From positions 1-17,682 of the forward strand of contig CAYGHG010000055.1 of the NCBI GenBank assembly GCA_964349515.1: a stretch of DNA of 17,682 bases. The letters are read 5' to 3'. Position numbers and translations under genes: made by a program. Position 1 is the first letter of the stretch. Every line of letters starts with the position of its first letter. Positions 6,984 to 14,420 of this stretch are shown here, piece after piece. The DNA comes from CAYGHG01 sp964349515. Its GTDB lineage: Bacteria; Oederibacteriota; PGYV01; CAYGHG01. The notes beneath the pieces are model-generated. The model was not told the origin of the DNA and ran no database searches. It was given only the letters and a program-made list of their open reading frames with translations.

Positions 6984-7345
6984 AACGGGCGCTTGTGGTG
7001 GATGATACGAAATTCATGAGGGAAATCCTGAAAAATATCCTTAAAAAAAAGGATATTGAAACTGTGGGAGAAGCCGTGAACGGGCGGGAAGCTGTTGAAA
7101 AATACGCCGAGTTAAAACCCGACCTCGTAACTATGGATATTATTATGCCGGAAATGAACGGCATAGAGGCTGTAAAAAAGATCGTGGAAACGGACCCTTC
7201 TGCAAAGATTCTTATGTGCAGCGCGATGGGGCAGCAGGCGCTTGTGATTGAGGCAATACAGGCAGGCGCCAGGGATTTCGTAATAAAGCCTTTTCAGCCG
7301 GCAAGGGTTCTTGAGGCGGTTGACAGGGCTTTGCAGGAGGGTTGA
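6980..7345 (+). CDS. cheY: CheY2, stand-alone response regulator
   Basis: A 121-residue single receiver domain with Asp8/Asp9 (VVDDTKFMR), phospho-acceptor Asp53 (VTMDIIMPEMNG), Ser81 (MCSAMGQQ) and Lys103 (IKPF). It starts at a GTG overlapping the cheW2 stop by 4 nt (GTGA), with GGAGGG at 6969-6974. It resembles CheY1 closely in the alpha4-beta5 region, the usual target-binding face, so both may compete for the same partners, with one possibly acting as phosphate sink. cheB follows after 5 nt. A perfect 9-bp inverted repeat with an A-only loop lies inside the coding region at 7034-7057. Receiver function is secure; the output is unknown. Confidence 0.95.
   Translation: MKRALVVDDTKFMREILKNILKKKDIETVGEAVNGREAVEKYAELKPDLVTMDIIMPEMNGIEAVKKIVETDPSAKILMCSAMGQQALVIEAIQAGARDFVIKPFQPARVLEAVDRALQEG
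7034..7057 (+). repeat. Perfect 9-bp inverted repeat inside cheY2
   Basis: The arms AATATCCTT (7034-7042) and AAGGATATT (7049-7057) are exact reverse complements separated by six A. The loop plus arm gives a run of eight A (7043-7050). It encodes the ordinary helix segment around Lys22-Lys24 of CheY2, so it may be chance in A-rich coding DNA. There is no following T run, so it is not a terminator on this strand. Confidence 0.6.
7335..7340 (+). promoter_or_regulatory. Ribosome binding site that selects the cheB ATG
   Basis: AGGAGG lies 10 nt before the ATG at 7351 but only 1 nt before an in-frame TTG at 7342. The spacing favours the ATG, which removes three residues from the longest reading frame. 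Confidence 0.65.
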
Positions 7346-7350
7346 AAATA

Positions 7351-8418
7351 ATGGCCGGCAAAATCAGGGTATTGGTGGTTGATGATTCCGCGTTTATGAG
7401 GAAAGCCATACCTCAGATACTGGAGGAAGACCCTGAGATTGAAGTTGTGGGTACCGCAAAAGACGGGCGGGAAGCGATTAAAAAAACAGCCGAGCTGTCG
7501 CCCGACGTTGTGACGCTTGACGTTGAAATGCCGGAAATGGACGGGCTGGCTACTCTGGGCTACATAATGAGCGAGTCGCCGCTTCCCGTTATAATGCTCT
7601 CGGCACACACCCCGAACGGTGCTCAGACGACACTGCAGGCGCTTGAATACGGCGCGGTTGATTTTGTGTGCAAACCTTCCGGCGAGATATCAATAGACAT
7701 AAAAAAAGTGCAGGCCGAACTGATAGAAAAAATAAAAGCCGCGCGCCAGATAGATATGGCAAAAATGACTTTCATGGCGCCGGACAGGGCTGATAAGGGC
7801 AAAACCCCTGAAAAAAAGAGTACAACACCCGATATACTTGTCATTATAGCGGCTTCTACGGGCGGCCCGAGGGCGCTTACCGAAGTGGTCCCCAAACTTG
7901 AAAGAGGGCTGCCGGCAGCTTTTCTCATAGTGCAGCATATGTCGGAGGGCTTTACTAAGCCGCTCGCAGACAGGCTGAACGCGCAGTCCGAAGTAAGCGT
8001 CAGGGAGGCGACAGACGGGGAGCTTATAAAGTCAGGGTGTGCCTACCTTGCGAGGGGAAACTACCATATGGAAGTGATTGCAACAGAGGAGGGGTACTCA
8101 ATATCTTACAACCAAAAGCCCACCCGCCACGGGGTAAGGCCCTGCGCTGATATAACGGTGGAATCGGCGGTTAAAAGTTTTAAGGGCAAAGTAGTCGGCG
8201 TTGTTTTAACCGGAATGGGAAAAGACGGCGCTGTGGGAGCGTCTAAAATAAGGGAAAAGGGCGGTATTGTGCTGGTGCAGGATAAAGAAAGCTCGGTAAT
8301 ATACGGCATGCCAAAGGCTGTAATTGAAAGCGGTGAGTATGACGCAATAGCGCCGCTCGGCTCCATGGCGGAAAAAATAAATGAAACTGTTGCAAAAGCG
8401 GCGGAGGCGGTAAAATGA
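7351..8418 (+). CDS. cheB: CheB, receptor methylesterase/glutamine deamidase response regulator
   Basis: A 355-residue two-domain CheB of standard length. The receiver domain (about 5-125) has Asp11/Asp12, phospho-acceptor Asp57 (VTLDVEMPEMDG), Ser83 and Lys107 (CKPS). After a linker (about 129-157) comes the methylesterase domain with the catalytic triad Ser168 (AASTGGP), His195 (VQHMSEGF) and Asp291 (TGMGKDGAVG). Phosphorylated CheB removes methyl groups from receptor glutamates and so lowers kinase activity. The counterpart methyltransferase CheR is not encoded anywhere in this window. The ATG start is preferred over TTG 7342 on ribosome-site spacing. The stop overlaps the cheA start by 4 nt (ATGA), suggesting coupled translation of the two CheA partners. 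Confidence 0.96.
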   Translation: MAGKIRVLVVDDSAFMRKAIPQILEEDPEIEVVGTAKDGREAIKKTAELSPDVVTLDVEMPEMDGLATLGYIMSESPLPVIMLSAHTPNGAQTTLQALEYGAVDFVCKPSGEISIDIKKVQAELIEKIKAARQIDMAKMTFMAPDRADKGKTPEKKSTTPDILVIIAASTGGPRALTEVVPKLERGLPAAFLIVQHMSEGFTKPLADRLNAQSEVSVREATDGELIKSGCAYLARGNYHMEVIATEEGYSISYNQKPTRHGVRPCADITVESAVKSFKGKVVGVVLTGMGKDGAVGASKIREKGGIVLVQDKESSVIYGMPKAVIESGEYDAIAPLGSMAEKINETVAKAAEAVK

Positions 8419-10520
8419 ATATGTCAAATTACAGGGACATATTCATAGAAGAAGCTTCTGAAAATACGGCACTTATGAACAGGGCCCTTATTGATTTTGA
8501 AAAAAACACTTCTGATCTGACCCCGGTAAACGAACTTTTCAGGGCAGCGCATACCCTTAAAGGAATGTCTGCAACAATGGGTTATGACAGGCTGACGGAA
8601 TTTACTCACAACCTTGAGGAACTGATGGAAGCGGTGCGAAGCGGCGAACTGATGCCGGGAACGGATACGGTCAACATTCTTTACCGCAGCGTTGACATCA
8701 TTTCCGGTTTTGTTGAATCCATAAGGGAACAAAACGTAGACAGCCACGAAGGTTACAGGGAAGCTGTCGCTGAAATGAAAAGAATACTGGAAAAAAAGGG
8801 AACCGTTCAGCCGTCGATCAGCCATGAGGCAAAGAGGCCTGACGCCTTCGCAAACCCGCCTCTGCAGGTTATCCCTGATGTGTCCGTTAATTTTGTAATA
8901 GAAAAGTATATTATTGAGGAAGCCGCCAAAACCGGGCTCAAAACATACGTGGTTTATGCCGGGATTTCTGAAAAGTGCGCTTTTAAAAACGTAAGGGCTT
9001 TTATGATAACCCGCAATCTCGGGGAAAAGGGTGAAATAGTAAAAACAGACCCCTCTCCAAAAGAAATAGAGGAAGGCAGTTTTAAATCCGGGTTCACTAT
9101 GGGCTACATCTCGGCGCTGAACGCCGAGGACATACGCTCGATAGTGCTGAAGATAGCCGAAGTCGAAACGGCTGAAGCGGTTGAAGTTAAAATAGAGGAA
9201 GAAAAAAAGCACGAGGACAACAGCGAAAACCGGCCTGTTTTGTCCGGGCCTTTGCCTGCAGCGGCGGCAGGAGAAACCGGCGCGGCGGATGCCGCAAAAA
9301 AAGGAAGGCAGGCGGGCCAGACAGTCAGGGTCAACATAGAAAAACTGGATAAGATGCTGAACCTCGTGGGCGAGCTTGTAATTGCAAAAATAGGGCTGGA
9401 CCAGGTGTACAGGCATTTTTTACCGGAAAAAGAAAAAAAAGAACACAAGCGCACCATGGAAATTTTTACCAAAACAGTGGAAAACTTCGGCAGGACTATA
9501 AACGGCCTTCAGGATGAAGTCACTTCGGTGAGGATGCTGCCTGTTTCCCATATTTTTGACAGATACCCCCGGGTGATAAGGGACATGGCTGCGGAAACCG
9601 GAAAAATAGTGGAGACCGAGATAAACGGCGGGGATATTGAAGTGGACAGGACGGTTCTGGAAGAAATAGGCGACCCGATGATACACCTCATAAGAAATGC
9701 CGTGGCACACGGTATTGAAATGCAGGAAGAGAGGGAAAAGGCAGGCAAGCCGAGAAAGGGGATAATCCGGCTTGGAGCGAGGAGGGAGCGCAACTCGGTG
9801 ATAATAGAGGTGTCAGACGACGGGCGCGGGATTGACGTGGAAAAAGTCAGAACAAAAGCTGCGGAGAAAAAATTATTTTCTGAAGAACGGCTGAAAAACA
9901 TGACAGACGATGAAGTAGTTAATATAGTTGCGCTTCCGGGTTTTTCCACTGTTGACGTGGCTGACAAAGTCTCCGGCAGGGGCGTGGGAGTTGATGCGGT
10001 AAAAACAAAGGTAGAAAGTTTCGGCGGGGTTTTTAGAATAGAATCATATAAAGGCGAAGGCTCAAAATTTATTCTGAAACTGCCGCTTACTCTCGCAATA
10101 ATACAGGCCCTGCTGGTAAAAACTGCCGGAAACACCTATGCGATTCCGGTCATTCATACCGTGGAAACACTTGAGGTTTTAAAAACTGATATTAAGACAA
10201 TACAGGCGCGGCGCGTGATAATTTTGCGCGGAGAGGTGATACCTGTATTGAGCCTGGCGGAGCTCATAAAGAGGGAAAGGGAAGATTCAGACCAGGTCAA
10301 TCTTGTGATAATAGAGGTGCACGACAGAAAGATAGCGCTTGAAGTGGTGGCTGTTATAGGCCAGCAGGAAATAGCCATAAAAAGTTTGGGAGAATTTTTG
10401 AGATATGCAAAAGGCTTCTCAGGCGTCACCATACTCGGCGACGGAAGCATAAGCCTGATTGTGGACATACAGGCTCTTCTTGAGGCCGCGCCCGCTGAGC
10501 AGATAAGACAGGAGGTGTAA
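8415..10520 (+). CDS. cheA: CheA, chemotaxis histidine kinase
   Basis: A 701-residue kinase with the full P1-P5 layout. P1/HPt has the phospho-accepting His46 in AAHTLKGMSATMG. A P2-like CheY/CheB docking domain covers about 157-255, followed by an Ala/Glu-rich linker to about 300. P3 dimerisation is at about 303-370. The P4 ATPase has an N box at 424-435 (HLIRNAVAHGIE, Asn428), G1 DDGRGI at 468-473 and G2 GRGVGVD at 521-527. The CheW-like P5 is at about 560-690. It phosphorylates CheY1, CheY2 and CheB in response to receptor state relayed by the CheW proteins. The ATG at 8415 overlaps the cheB stop by 4 nt; a second ATG at 8421 is possible but less coupled. cheC2 starts 3 nt after the stop. 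All catalytic elements are intact. It is the only histidine kinase in the window, so both CheYs probably depend on it. Confidence 0.97.
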   Translation: MNMSNYRDIFIEEASENTALMNRALIDFEKNTSDLTPVNELFRAAHTLKGMSATMGYDRLTEFTHNLEELMEAVRSGELMPGTDTVNILYRSVDIISGFVESIREQNVDSHEGYREAVAEMKRILEKKGTVQPSISHEAKRPDAFANPPLQVIPDVSVNFVIEKYIIEEAAKTGLKTYVVYAGISEKCAFKNVRAFMITRNLGEKGEIVKTDPSPKEIEEGSFKSGFTMGYISALNAEDIRSIVLKIAEVETAEAVEVKIEEEKKHEDNSENRPVLSGPLPAAAAGETGAADAAKKGRQAGQTVRVNIEKLDKMLNLVGELVIAKIGLDQVYRHFLPEKEKKEHKRTMEIFTKTVENFGRTINGLQDEVTSVRMLPVSHIFDRYPRVIRDMAAETGKIVETEINGGDIEVDRTVLEEIGDPMIHLIRNAVAHGIEMQEEREKAGKPRKGIIRLGARRERNSVIIEVSDDGRGIDVEKVRTKAAEKKLFSEERLKNMTDDEVVNIVALPGFSTVDVADKVSGRGVGVDAVKTKVESFGGVFRIESYKGEGSKFILKLPLTLAIIQALLVKTAGNTYAIPVIHTVETLEVLKTDIKTIQARRVIILRGEVIPVLSLAELIKREREDSDQVNLVIIEVHDRKIALEVVAVIGQQEIAIKSLGEFLRYAKGFSGVTILGDGSISLIVDIQALLEAAPAEQIRQEV
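10511..10517 (+). promoter_or_regulatory. Ribosome binding site of cheC2
   Basis: GGAGGTG overlaps the last codons of cheA and ends 6 nt before the GTG start at 10524. No other start codon in that frame is as well placed. Confidence 0.65.
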
Positions 10521-10523
10521 AAG

Positions 10524-11135
10524 GTGTCTTTGGAACTTACGGAAAGCCAGATAGATGCGCTTAAAGAGGTGGGCAACATCGGCACGGGGCATGCTGCGAC
10601 AGCGCTCTCACAGCTCATCAAGAAAAAAATAATGATTACGGTGCCGACGGCGAGGATAATTGACATAAAGGATGTCCCGAACCTGCTCGGAGATTCGAAT
10701 TCAATAGTGGCCGGTATAGTGATGAACGTTTTAGGCGATATAACCGCAAAAATACTCCTGCTTCTTACAAGGGAAAGCGCCCTGTCGCTTGCCGATATGC
10801 TGCTGCAAAAGCCTGTCGGAACTTCAAAAGTGCTCTCTGAAGTGGGTAATTCCGCTATAAAGGAAACCGGAAACATAGTTTCCGGCGCCTATATGAACGC
10901 GCTTAATGAGTTTTTAGGGCTGATGCTTCTTCCCTCGGTCCCGAGCCTTGTATTTGACATCGCGGGCGCCATACTCGGGTCGCTTGCAGAGGGGTTTGAA
11001 GGGATGTCGCAGAAAATTCTTTCCGTGGAGACGCAGTTCTCCGAGGCAAATGACAAGGTGATAAACGGTTATCTGCTCCTCATACCCGACGAGCCTTCGG
11101 TTAGGGTGCTGCTTGACTCAATAAAGGTGAAGTAA
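10524..11135 (+). CDS. cheC: CheC2, second CheC-type CheY-P phosphatase
   Basis: A 203-residue CheC paralogue. Both D/S-x3-E-x2-N motifs are present at the same residue numbers as in CheC1: Asp11/Glu15/Asn18 (DALKEVGNIGTG) and Ser110/Glu114/Asn117 (SAIKETGNI). The segment AATALSQLI after the first motif is identical in the two copies, supporting duplication. It should hydrolyse CheY-P, giving signal termination for CheY2, CheY1 or both. The start is GTG with GGAGGTG 6 nt upstream. Its TAA shares one base with the ATG of the FtsA-like gene (TAATG), a typical translational coupling arrangement. Whether this or CheC1 is the CheD-binding form cannot be told by eye. Confidence 0.93.
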   Translation: MSLELTESQIDALKEVGNIGTGHAATALSQLIKKKIMITVPTARIIDIKDVPNLLGDSNSIVAGIVMNVLGDITAKILLLLTRESALSLADMLLQKPVGTSKVLSEVGNSAIKETGNIVSGAYMNALNEFLGLMLLPSVPSLVFDIAGAILGSLAEGFEGMSQKILSVETQFSEANDKVINGYLLLIPDEPSVRVLLDSIKVK

Positions 11136-13234
11136 TGAAATTTGCCCTGGACATCGGCACGAGGAAAGTGGCGGGCATACTCGGGGAAACGTCGGCGTCC
11201 GGAATGAGGGTAATAGATGCGGTTGTGCTTGAGCACGACAAGCGCGCCATGCTTGACGGACAGATACACAGCGTTGAGGCTGTGACAAAAATAGTCGGAA
11301 AAATTAAATCCTCCCTCGAAGAAAGAAACGGTATCAAACTGACAAAAGTCACCACCGCGCTCGCGGGGCGCAGCCTGCACACCGAGGAGAGCACCGTGGA
11401 AAAGGCTTTTAAAGGCGACATAACGGGTGACGAGCTTACACAGATTGAACTTGAAGCGGTGCGTACTGCGTCTCAAAAAGCCGCGGAAAACGGAAAACAC
11501 AACTACTATTGCGCGGGATATTCGGCGGTCTATTATGAAGTGGACGGCGGCAGGATAAAGGACCCGCTGCAGTATTACGCAAAGGAAAAAATAGCCGTTA
11601 AAGTCATCGCGACCTTCCTTCCCAACCAGGTTTTTGAATCCATGATGTCTGTTCTGAAAAACTGCGCTCTTGAAATAGAGCTGCTGACGCTTGAACCTAT
11701 AGCGGCGCTCTCCGTCACAATACCCGAAGACATGCGCATACTGAATGTGGCGCTTGTGGATGTGGGCGCAGGGACCTCGGATATCGCGATTACGGAAAAA
11801 AACCAGATAAAGGCATTTGGCATGATAGCAAAAGCGGGGGACGAGATAACAGAGGAGATATGCTCCAAATACCTGGTTGATTTTCGCGAGGGCGAGAGGA
11901 TAAAGAGGGAAATAGACAAAATAAACGGGATAGAAGCGCCGGATATATTTAATAATCCGGTTAAGATAAGCTATGCTGATATGATATCCGCCATAGACGA
12001 GAGGGTTTCCGAGATAGCCGCATCCATCTCCGATGAAATTCTATCGCTTAACGGCAAACAACCGCAGGCCGTGGTAATGGCGGGAGGCGGAAGCAGCCTG
12101 GAGCATTTAAGGGTAAAGATCGCGGAAAAAATAGGGCTTCCGCAGGGCAGGGTGGGCAGCAGGCTGCCTAAGGCCGACAACCTTCCCAAAGAGCTCTCCG
12201 GTACTGACGGAATAACACCTCTCGGCATACTAAATGCGGCGCTTACCGGAAAAGGGATAGGTTTTATTGAGGTGCTTTTAAACGGCGAAAAGCAGTACAT
12301 AATAAACCTTGCTTCGGAAATAAAGGTTATTGATGTGCTTGCGTCGGCCGGCACGGACATGAAAAAGTTATACGGCAGGCCGGGGGACGCGCTTACTTTC
12401 ACCTTAAACGGGGTGATGAAAATTTTAAGGGGCGCTAAGGCAGAGCACTCGCGGATATTCATTAATAATGAAGAGGCCGGGCTCTATGCAGCCGTTAAAA
12501 GTTTGGATTCAGTCGAGTTTACTCCTGCCAGGGACGGCGAGCATGCCGCGGGAGCAATAAGGCAGGTAGTTCCCGAGGAATACTATATGACCATAGAATT
12601 AAACGGCAGGCGCACGGAAATCAAGCCGGTGATTACTGTCAACGGAAAAGAAGTTACGGAAGAAGAAATAATAGCGGACAGGGCCGTGATTGAAGCCCGG
12701 AAAATTCTGCAGGCCGGGGAGATACTGCTTAAAAACGGCTACAGCCCGCAGGCAGCCGAAGAGCGGGATATTGTAATAACATTAAACAATGAACCCAGGG
12801 TTTTGAAACAGAGAAACTATTCCCTGAAGGTAAACGGCGCGGAGGTCTCCTCTTCGTTTGAAGTAAAAAACATGGACAAAGTGGAATACTCCGAGAAGCC
12901 CTCTTTTTACAGGATACGCGACATTGCGGCGGGTACGGGCGCGAAAAAAGTCGGCATCTATGTAAACGGAAAGCCCTTTGAAGTGGAAGCGGAAGCGGCT
13001 GAAATATATATGAACGGCAAAAAAGCGGGGCCTGACGAATTTATAATAAACGGCGCTGTTATAGAGGTAAAGCTGAGAGAACAACAGCTGCTGCTTTCTT
13101 CAATTTTTAAAACATACCCTTTTGACCTTGAAAGGGCAAAAGGAAAAATGCTGGAAATGAAAGTTAACGGCGAAAAGGCGGGTTACACGACCACGATTGC
13201 CGAGGGTGCCAAGGTGGAGATAAATTTTGTATAA
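11135..13234 (+). CDS. FtsA-like actin-fold protein with long repetitive C-terminal tail
   Basis: A 699-residue protein. Residues 1 to about 375 look like FtsA: phosphate-1 loop LDIGTRKVAG (5-14), an inserted FtsA-type 1C/SHS2 region (about 75-165, with TALAGRSLH at 74-82), phosphate-2 DVGAGTSDIAI (209-219) and adenosine motif VVMAGGGSSLEHL (313-325). The remaining ~320 residues are unlike classical FtsA. They are beta-rich with recurring Asn-Gly turns (NG at 383, 425, 490, 503, 567, 611, 627, 639 and 678), suggesting several small repeated domains. No membrane segment is visible, and the C-terminus (about 680-699) does not look like an amphipathic FtsA membrane-targeting helix. Long FtsA-domain proteins with a similar tail are, to my recollection, found in Bacillota, with poorly known function. 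It is coupled by TAATG to cheC2 and closes the chemosensory cluster, so it may position or organise the array or its output machine. There is no ftsZ nearby. A PilM/EutJ-type relative is a less likely reading. Confidence 0.8.
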   Translation: MKFALDIGTRKVAGILGETSASGMRVIDAVVLEHDKRAMLDGQIHSVEAVTKIVGKIKSSLEERNGIKLTKVTTALAGRSLHTEESTVEKAFKGDITGDELTQIELEAVRTASQKAAENGKHNYYCAGYSAVYYEVDGGRIKDPLQYYAKEKIAVKVIATFLPNQVFESMMSVLKNCALEIELLTLEPIAALSVTIPEDMRILNVALVDVGAGTSDIAITEKNQIKAFGMIAKAGDEITEEICSKYLVDFREGERIKREIDKINGIEAPDIFNNPVKISYADMISAIDERVSEIAASISDEILSLNGKQPQAVVMAGGGSSLEHLRVKIAEKIGLPQGRVGSRLPKADNLPKELSGTDGITPLGILNAALTGKGIGFIEVLLNGEKQYIINLASEIKVIDVLASAGTDMKKLYGRPGDALTFTLNGVMKILRGAKAEHSRIFINNEEAGLYAAVKSLDSVEFTPARDGEHAAGAIRQVVPEEYYMTIELNGRRTEIKPVITVNGKEVTEEEIIADRAVIEARKILQAGEILLKNGYSPQAAEERDIVITLNNEPRVLKQRNYSLKVNGAEVSSSFEVKNMDKVEYSEKPSFYRIRDIAAGTGAKKVGIYVNGKPFEVEAEAAEIYMNGKKAGPDEFIINGAVIEVKLREQQLLLSSIFKTYPFDLERAKGKMLEMKVNGEKAGYTTTIAEGAKVEINFV

Positions 13235-13295
13235 GATAAAAAAAGAACAGGGGTGACAGGCCCGGTAATAAATACAGGACATATAAAAAAATATA

Positions 13296-13301
13296 GAGGG
13301 G
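13296..13301 (+). promoter_or_regulatory. Ribosome binding site of dprA
   Basis: GAGGGG lies 6 nt before the ATG at 13308. It sits at the end of the 73-nt gap (13235-13307), the largest in the window, in which I see no clear terminator hairpin and no convincing -35/-10 pair. Confidence 0.6.
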
Positions 13302-13307
13302 ACACAG

Positions 13308-14396
13308 ATGGAAAATACACATGCCCTTGTGGGGCTGAATCTTGTCAGCGGACTGGGAAGCGTTAAAATAAACAGGCTGATCGGAAAGTTCGGATCAGCA
13401 GCCGCGGTTTTTGACGCGGCGAAAGAGCAATTGTCGGCAACAGAAGGCATAGGCGGTGAAATTGCCTCAAACATCCTGAAAATTACACCTGCAATGATAG
13501 AAGAGGAGCTCTCTCTGGCTGAAAAATCCGGCGCGAGAGTGCTTACCCTGGAGCATCCTGATTATCCCGTCAGCTTGAAAAACATATACGACCCGCCGCC
13601 GGTTCTTTATATGGCAGGCGGAGCCATACCGGAATGCGGCATAAACGTGGGCGTCGTAGGCACGCGTACCGCTACGGATTACACAGCCCGTTTCCTGAAA
13701 GACCTGACAGATGATATGTCCCGGCAGCCGGAGGATTACGTGATTACCAGCGGTATGGCGCGCGGGGCCGACTGCATAGCGCACCACGAGGCTGTGAAAA
13801 AAAATATATTTACCGCCGCTGTGCTGGGTTTCGGATTGAGCAGGGTTTACCCATACGAGCGCCACTACATGGCGGGTGAAATACTGAAAAAGGGATGCCT
13901 GATTTCCGAGTTCCCGATGAGGATGCTCGGGTTAAAACAAAACTTCCCGCGGCGCAACAGGGTGATCAGCGGCATAGCTGACTGCATACTGGTGACAGAG
14001 GCACCGGAAAAAAGCGGGGCTCTTATTACGGCTGATTTTGCTCTTGAACAGGGAAGGGAGATTTTCGCCGTGCCGGGCTCTGTTTATTGGGATAAATCCA
14101 GGGGTACTAACAGTCTGATAAAACAGGGTGCAAAACCTGCATTATCACTGGCCGATATTACCGAGGCCTTCGGATTTAAGGCGGTAAAGCAGGCCTCTTT
14201 TCAGCGGCAGGAAGCCGGGCCGCTCTCCCCTGACGAAGAAAATGTGCTTTCGTTTTTGGGGCAGGAGAAAAAACATATTGACAATATCGCTTTTGAAAGT
14301 AATATAAATGTGTTTAAAGCAGCTTCAACGCTGACAATACTTGAAATGAAGGGCCTTGTCAAACAGCTTGGCGGAATGAATTTCGTCAGGGTGTGA
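13308..14396 (+). CDS. dprA: DprA/Smf DNA-processing protein
   Basis: A 362-residue DprA of normal length. The N-terminal helical region (about 5-60, with VSGLGSVKINRLI) is a helix-hairpin-helix/SAM-like segment. The extended Rossmann domain carries VGTR (117-120), SGMARGAD (148-155), the FPRRNRVISG block (213-222), SGALITA (236-242) and AVPGSV (254-259). The C-terminal part (about 305-362) is a DprA winged helix. DprA binds incoming single-stranded DNA and loads RecA during natural transformation, and is widely conserved even in species not known to be competent. It begins a dprA-topA-xer order common in bacteria, with topA 24 nt downstream. Start ATG is supported by GAGGGG. Nothing suggests degradation. 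Confidence 0.95.
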   Translation: MENTHALVGLNLVSGLGSVKINRLIGKFGSAAAVFDAAKEQLSATEGIGGEIASNILKITPAMIEEELSLAEKSGARVLTLEHPDYPVSLKNIYDPPPVLYMAGGAIPECGINVGVVGTRTATDYTARFLKDLTDDMSRQPEDYVITSGMARGADCIAHHEAVKKNIFTAAVLGFGLSRVYPYERHYMAGEILKKGCLISEFPMRMLGLKQNFPRRNRVISGIADCILVTEAPEKSGALITADFALEQGREIFAVPGSVYWDKSRGTNSLIKQGAKPALSLADITEAFGFKAVKQASFQRQEAGPLSPDEENVLSFLGQEKKHIDNIAFESNINVFKAASTLTILEMKGLVKQLGGMNFVRV

Positions 14397-14410
14397 AACG
14401 TTAAAAGCCC

Positions 14411-14416
14411 AGGAGG
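14411..14416 (+). promoter_or_regulatory. Ribosome binding site of topA
   Basis: AGGAGG lies 4 nt before the GTG at 14421, in the 24-nt gap after dprA. It decides a GTG start, so the Lys/Ala tail is translated. Confidence 0.65.
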
Positions 14417-14420
14417 ATAA

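Noticed and set aside
7342..7350. TTG at 7342 as the cheB start
   Set aside because: Only 1 nt separates it from AGGAGG; the ATG at 7351 has workable spacing.
8424..9416. A 330-codon open frame on the minus strand opposite cheA
   Set aside because: It lies wholly within an intact CheA reading frame. Its translation is rich in Phe, Tyr, Arg and His, with no recognisable domain and no ribosome site, as expected for a shadow frame.
9509..10135. A 208-codon open frame on the minus strand opposite the CheA ATPase domain
   Set aside because: Ser/Thr/Phe-rich translation typical of the complement of a coding region; no domain and no start context.
11135..12260. Canonical cell-division FtsA
   Set aside because: The protein is about 280 residues longer than FtsA, lacks an obvious C-terminal membrane helix, and has no ftsZ or ftsQ neighbour, so the ftsA symbol was withheld.
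13235..13307. Promoter or terminator between the FtsA-like gene and dprA
   Set aside because: A GTGACA at 13253 and a TATAAA at 13282 exist, but they are 23 nt apart, too far for a standard promoter. No inverted repeat followed by a T run is visible. The housekeeping block could still be read through from upstream.
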